Origin: Chryseosolibacter sp036402115
GTDB lineage: Bacteria > Bacteroidota > Bacteroidia > Cytophagales > Cyclobacteriaceae
Assembly: GCA_036402115.1 (NCBI GenBank)
Contig: DASWTM010000026.1
Coordinates: 32,526-96,525 of the forward strand
Direction of reading: 5' to 3'
Length of the DNA: 64,000 nt
This document shows positions 62,618-64,000 of this stretch, piece after piece. Position 1 is the stretch's first letter, and each line of letters opens with the position of its first letter. A model generated the notes under the pieces. That model worked only from the letters and a program-made list of their open reading frames with translations. It was not told the origin of the DNA and searched no databases. The position numbers and the translations under genes were made by a program.

Positions 62618-63541
62618 ATGCTTAAAACAAAAAATCTCTCAGGCGCAATCGCCCTGCTTTTGATTGGCGTAGCATGCGAAAATCAAGACGCTTCTCAATC
62701 CCTCAAACCAGTAGATGATTCACCAGTATTCATGAATTTGCCGAGGTCAAATGGCGGTGCACGTGTAGCACAGCAAGGCAACGTTGCTATTTTCTCTGCC
62801 GAATACATTACCAGTGAGGAGTCCGGACAGATCGGCCGCACCGTGTACTTCTCTGATGTTGGAAACAAACAACTCTCAGCGGATTTTGCGCCCGGCACAA
62901 GCGATGACGGCACCGACAATGTGAGCTACTATGTTGACGAGAAAAGACCGAGCGCTGATCTCTCCGTAGCAGCGACTACCGGGGCCATCGTACGCGCGAT
63001 GAACACCTGGGACAACATCACCTGTTCTGACCTCGGGTTGACTCGAATTCCATCGAACGATGCAATCACCACTGGTTACGTAAGTGAATATTTTGGTTAT
63101 GGTGGAAGTTACGACTACACTGCGGATTTAGTTCATGCAGGTTGGTTGCCCGCAGGTTTCTTTGACCTTCTTGCACCACAAGGAAGCACATTCATTCTTG
63201 GCGTGACGTTCACGCTTATCATTACCGATGATGAAGGTAACCCGACAGACTCCGACAACAATGGAATGGCAGATGTAGCGTGGAGAGAGATCTACTACAA
63301 TGATGCGTTCCCGTGGAGAGTAGGAAACCACTACGATGTTGAAACGATAGCGTTGCATGAAGCTGGACATGGACTTAGCCAGGGTCACTTTGGTGCAGCC
63401 TTTGCAAGTCCGGGAAATAACAAGCTTCATTTCTCACCTAGGGCTGTCATGAACGCTGCATATTCTGGAATCCAACACCAAATTGGAGCTACCGATAATG
63501 CCGGTCATTGCAGCAATTGGGCATCCTGGAACAACAACTAA
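62618..63541 (+). CDS. Lipoprotein zinc metalloprotease (metzincin-like)
   Basis: The 307-residue protein has a signal peptide with a lipobox-like IGVAC near residue 20. The zinc motif HEAGHGLSQGH fits HExxHxxxxxH with three histidine ligands. DSDNNGMADVAWREIYYND before it may bind calcium. The C-terminal MNAAYSG could be the Met-turn. It is probably a surface or periplasmic protease. Confidence 0.78.
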   Translation: MLKTKNLSGAIALLLIGVACENQDASQSLKPVDDSPVFMNLPRSNGGARVAQQGNVAIFSAEYITSEESGQIGRTVYFSDVGNKQLSADFAPGTSDDGTDNVSYYVDEKRPSADLSVAATTGAIVRAMNTWDNITCSDLGLTRIPSNDAITTGYVSEYFGYGGSYDYTADLVHAGWLPAGFFDLLAPQGSTFILGVTFTLIITDDEGNPTDSDNNGMADVAWREIYYNDAFPWRVGNHYDVETIALHEAGHGLSQGHFGAAFASPGNNKLHFSPRAVMNAAYSGIQHQIGATDNAGHCSNWASWNNN

Positions 63542-63543
63542 TC

Positions 63544-63718
63544 AGTAGGCAGTAGGCAATTGGCATAGGCAAACGGATTTCACAAGCCTCATTCACACAC
63601 CGTGGTGACAGCTTTTGAAATAGCGCGAGTCGCTGAAAATTGCCTACTCCTTTTTATGACCTATTGGGTCTTCTATTTTCCAACATCATTGCCAATTGCA
63701 CGTTGCCAACTGCCAACT
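63544..63718. repeat. 7-bp AGTAGGC/AATTGGC units with distant inverted units
   Basis: AGTAGGC, AGTAGGC, AATTGGC and ATAGGC (63544-63570) follow the metalloprotease stop. GCCTACT at 63642-63648 and GCCAATT, GCACGTT, GCCAACT and GCCAACT (63691-63718) are in the opposite sense and end ten bases before the stop of the channel gene. It separates two convergent genes. Confidence 0.7.
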
Positions 63719-63727
63719 TTTCCAAAA

Positions 63728-64000
63728 CTAGTGTCTACTCTTATCGGATCCAATTCTCGGGAGTTCCACATTGAATTTGATTGCGACAATGCGGATGACA
63801 ATAATGACTGCCGAAGAGACCAGGAGATTGATATTTCGATCGACAAAATTTAAAAGGACAAGATAGACGATAGCGCCCGCCAGGCAGGCCGTTGCATAGA
63901 TTTCCTTATTGAAGATTACCGGGGTCTGATTGGTGAGCGTGTCGCGGATAACGCCACCCATTACCGCGGTGAAGACACCCATGATTGCAGCAATCTCAGG
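63728..64000 (-). CDS. TRIC-type (UPF0126) membrane channel protein, 5' end outside the window
   Basis: The frame runs off the window edge. The visible 90 residues have PEIAAIMGVFTAVMGGVIRD and three membrane helices ending VIIVIRIVAIKFNVELP. The GGVIRD element and length pattern match the C-terminal half of the trimeric intracellular cation channel (YicG/UPF0126) family, which has a two-fold repeat. It probably conducts monovalent ions. Confidence 0.82.
   Translation of the reverse strand, partial: PEIAAIMGVFTAVMGGVIRDTLTNQTPVIFNKEIYATACLAGAIVYLVLLNFVDRNINLLVSSAVIIVIRIVAIKFNVELPRIGSDKSRH

Overview
The window looks like a chromosomal segment from a member of the Bacteroidota, most likely of the Cytophagales. 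The evidence is an exosortase of the XrtF type with its partner protein, a type IX secretion (T9SS) C-terminal sorting domain, a TonB-dependent receptor with a CarboxypepD_reg-like N-terminus, a DUF6089-type outer-membrane barrel, Cys-lipoproteins, weak or absent Shine-Dalgarno sites, and promoters with the Bacteroidota TAnnTTTG -7 element. No tRNA, rRNA, CRISPR array, insertion sequence or prophage was seen.

Bases 1-26,555 are one long plus-strand surface-polysaccharide and protein-sorting locus of about 25 genes. Many genes overlap by 1-17 bases (ATGA, GTGA), which suggests translational coupling. The first part handles nonulosonate (sialic-acid-like) sugars: the tail of a nucleotidyltransferase, a short NeuB-like synthase, a formyltransferase-like enzyme, a NodB deacetylase, a GT2 fused to a degenerate NeuA-like domain, and a sialyltransferase-fold enzyme. 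The middle holds an EpsG-like polymerase, two divergent deacetylase paralogues, an asparagine-synthase-like amidotransferase, three GT4 enzymes, an FkbM methyltransferase, a PglC-type initiating transferase, a sulfotransferase, a probable 55-residue micro-gene and two ATP-grasp ligases. The last part has a PglD-like acetyltransferase, XrtF and its partner, a PglE-like aminotransferase, a giant T9SS-sorted adhesin, a 63-residue candidate exosortase substrate, and a PglF-like dehydratase. PglC, D, E and F homologues together suggest that chains start on a bacillosamine-type sugar. The short tripartite peptide encoded right behind the adhesin is the obvious local XrtF target.

Bases 26,700-45,000 are mostly housekeeping genes: sucC, a LolD-like ATPase, mtaB, an agmatinase-family hydrolase, a SixA-like phosphatase, topA with an H1-like tail, a sirtuin without the zinc cysteines, a TlpA-like thioredoxin, an SpmA/SpmB fusion, rsmE, an acyl-CoA-binding protein, gltA and an SPFH protein. 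Bases 45,000-64,000 hold a TPR histidine kinase, a Tat-exported oxidoreductase, an MreB-like protein, an acyltransferase, a frameshifted GxxExxY gene between inverted repeats, an H1-like protein, an ABC-F ATPase, mtgA, an exported SAM hydrolase homologue, an NlpE-like lipoprotein, an esterase, a TonB-dependent receptor, a two-component pair with a stand-alone receiver, a zinc metalloprotease and a truncated TRIC-type channel.

The most unusual non-coding signal is a recurring intergenic architecture. At least eleven gene junctions from 28.9 kb to 63.7 kb carry short arrays of 7-, 8- or 9-bp units. The unit differs between most sites. At eight junctions a degenerate reverse-complement array of the same unit lies nearby, so the pair could fold into a long hairpin. 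None of the polysaccharide-locus junctions shows it.
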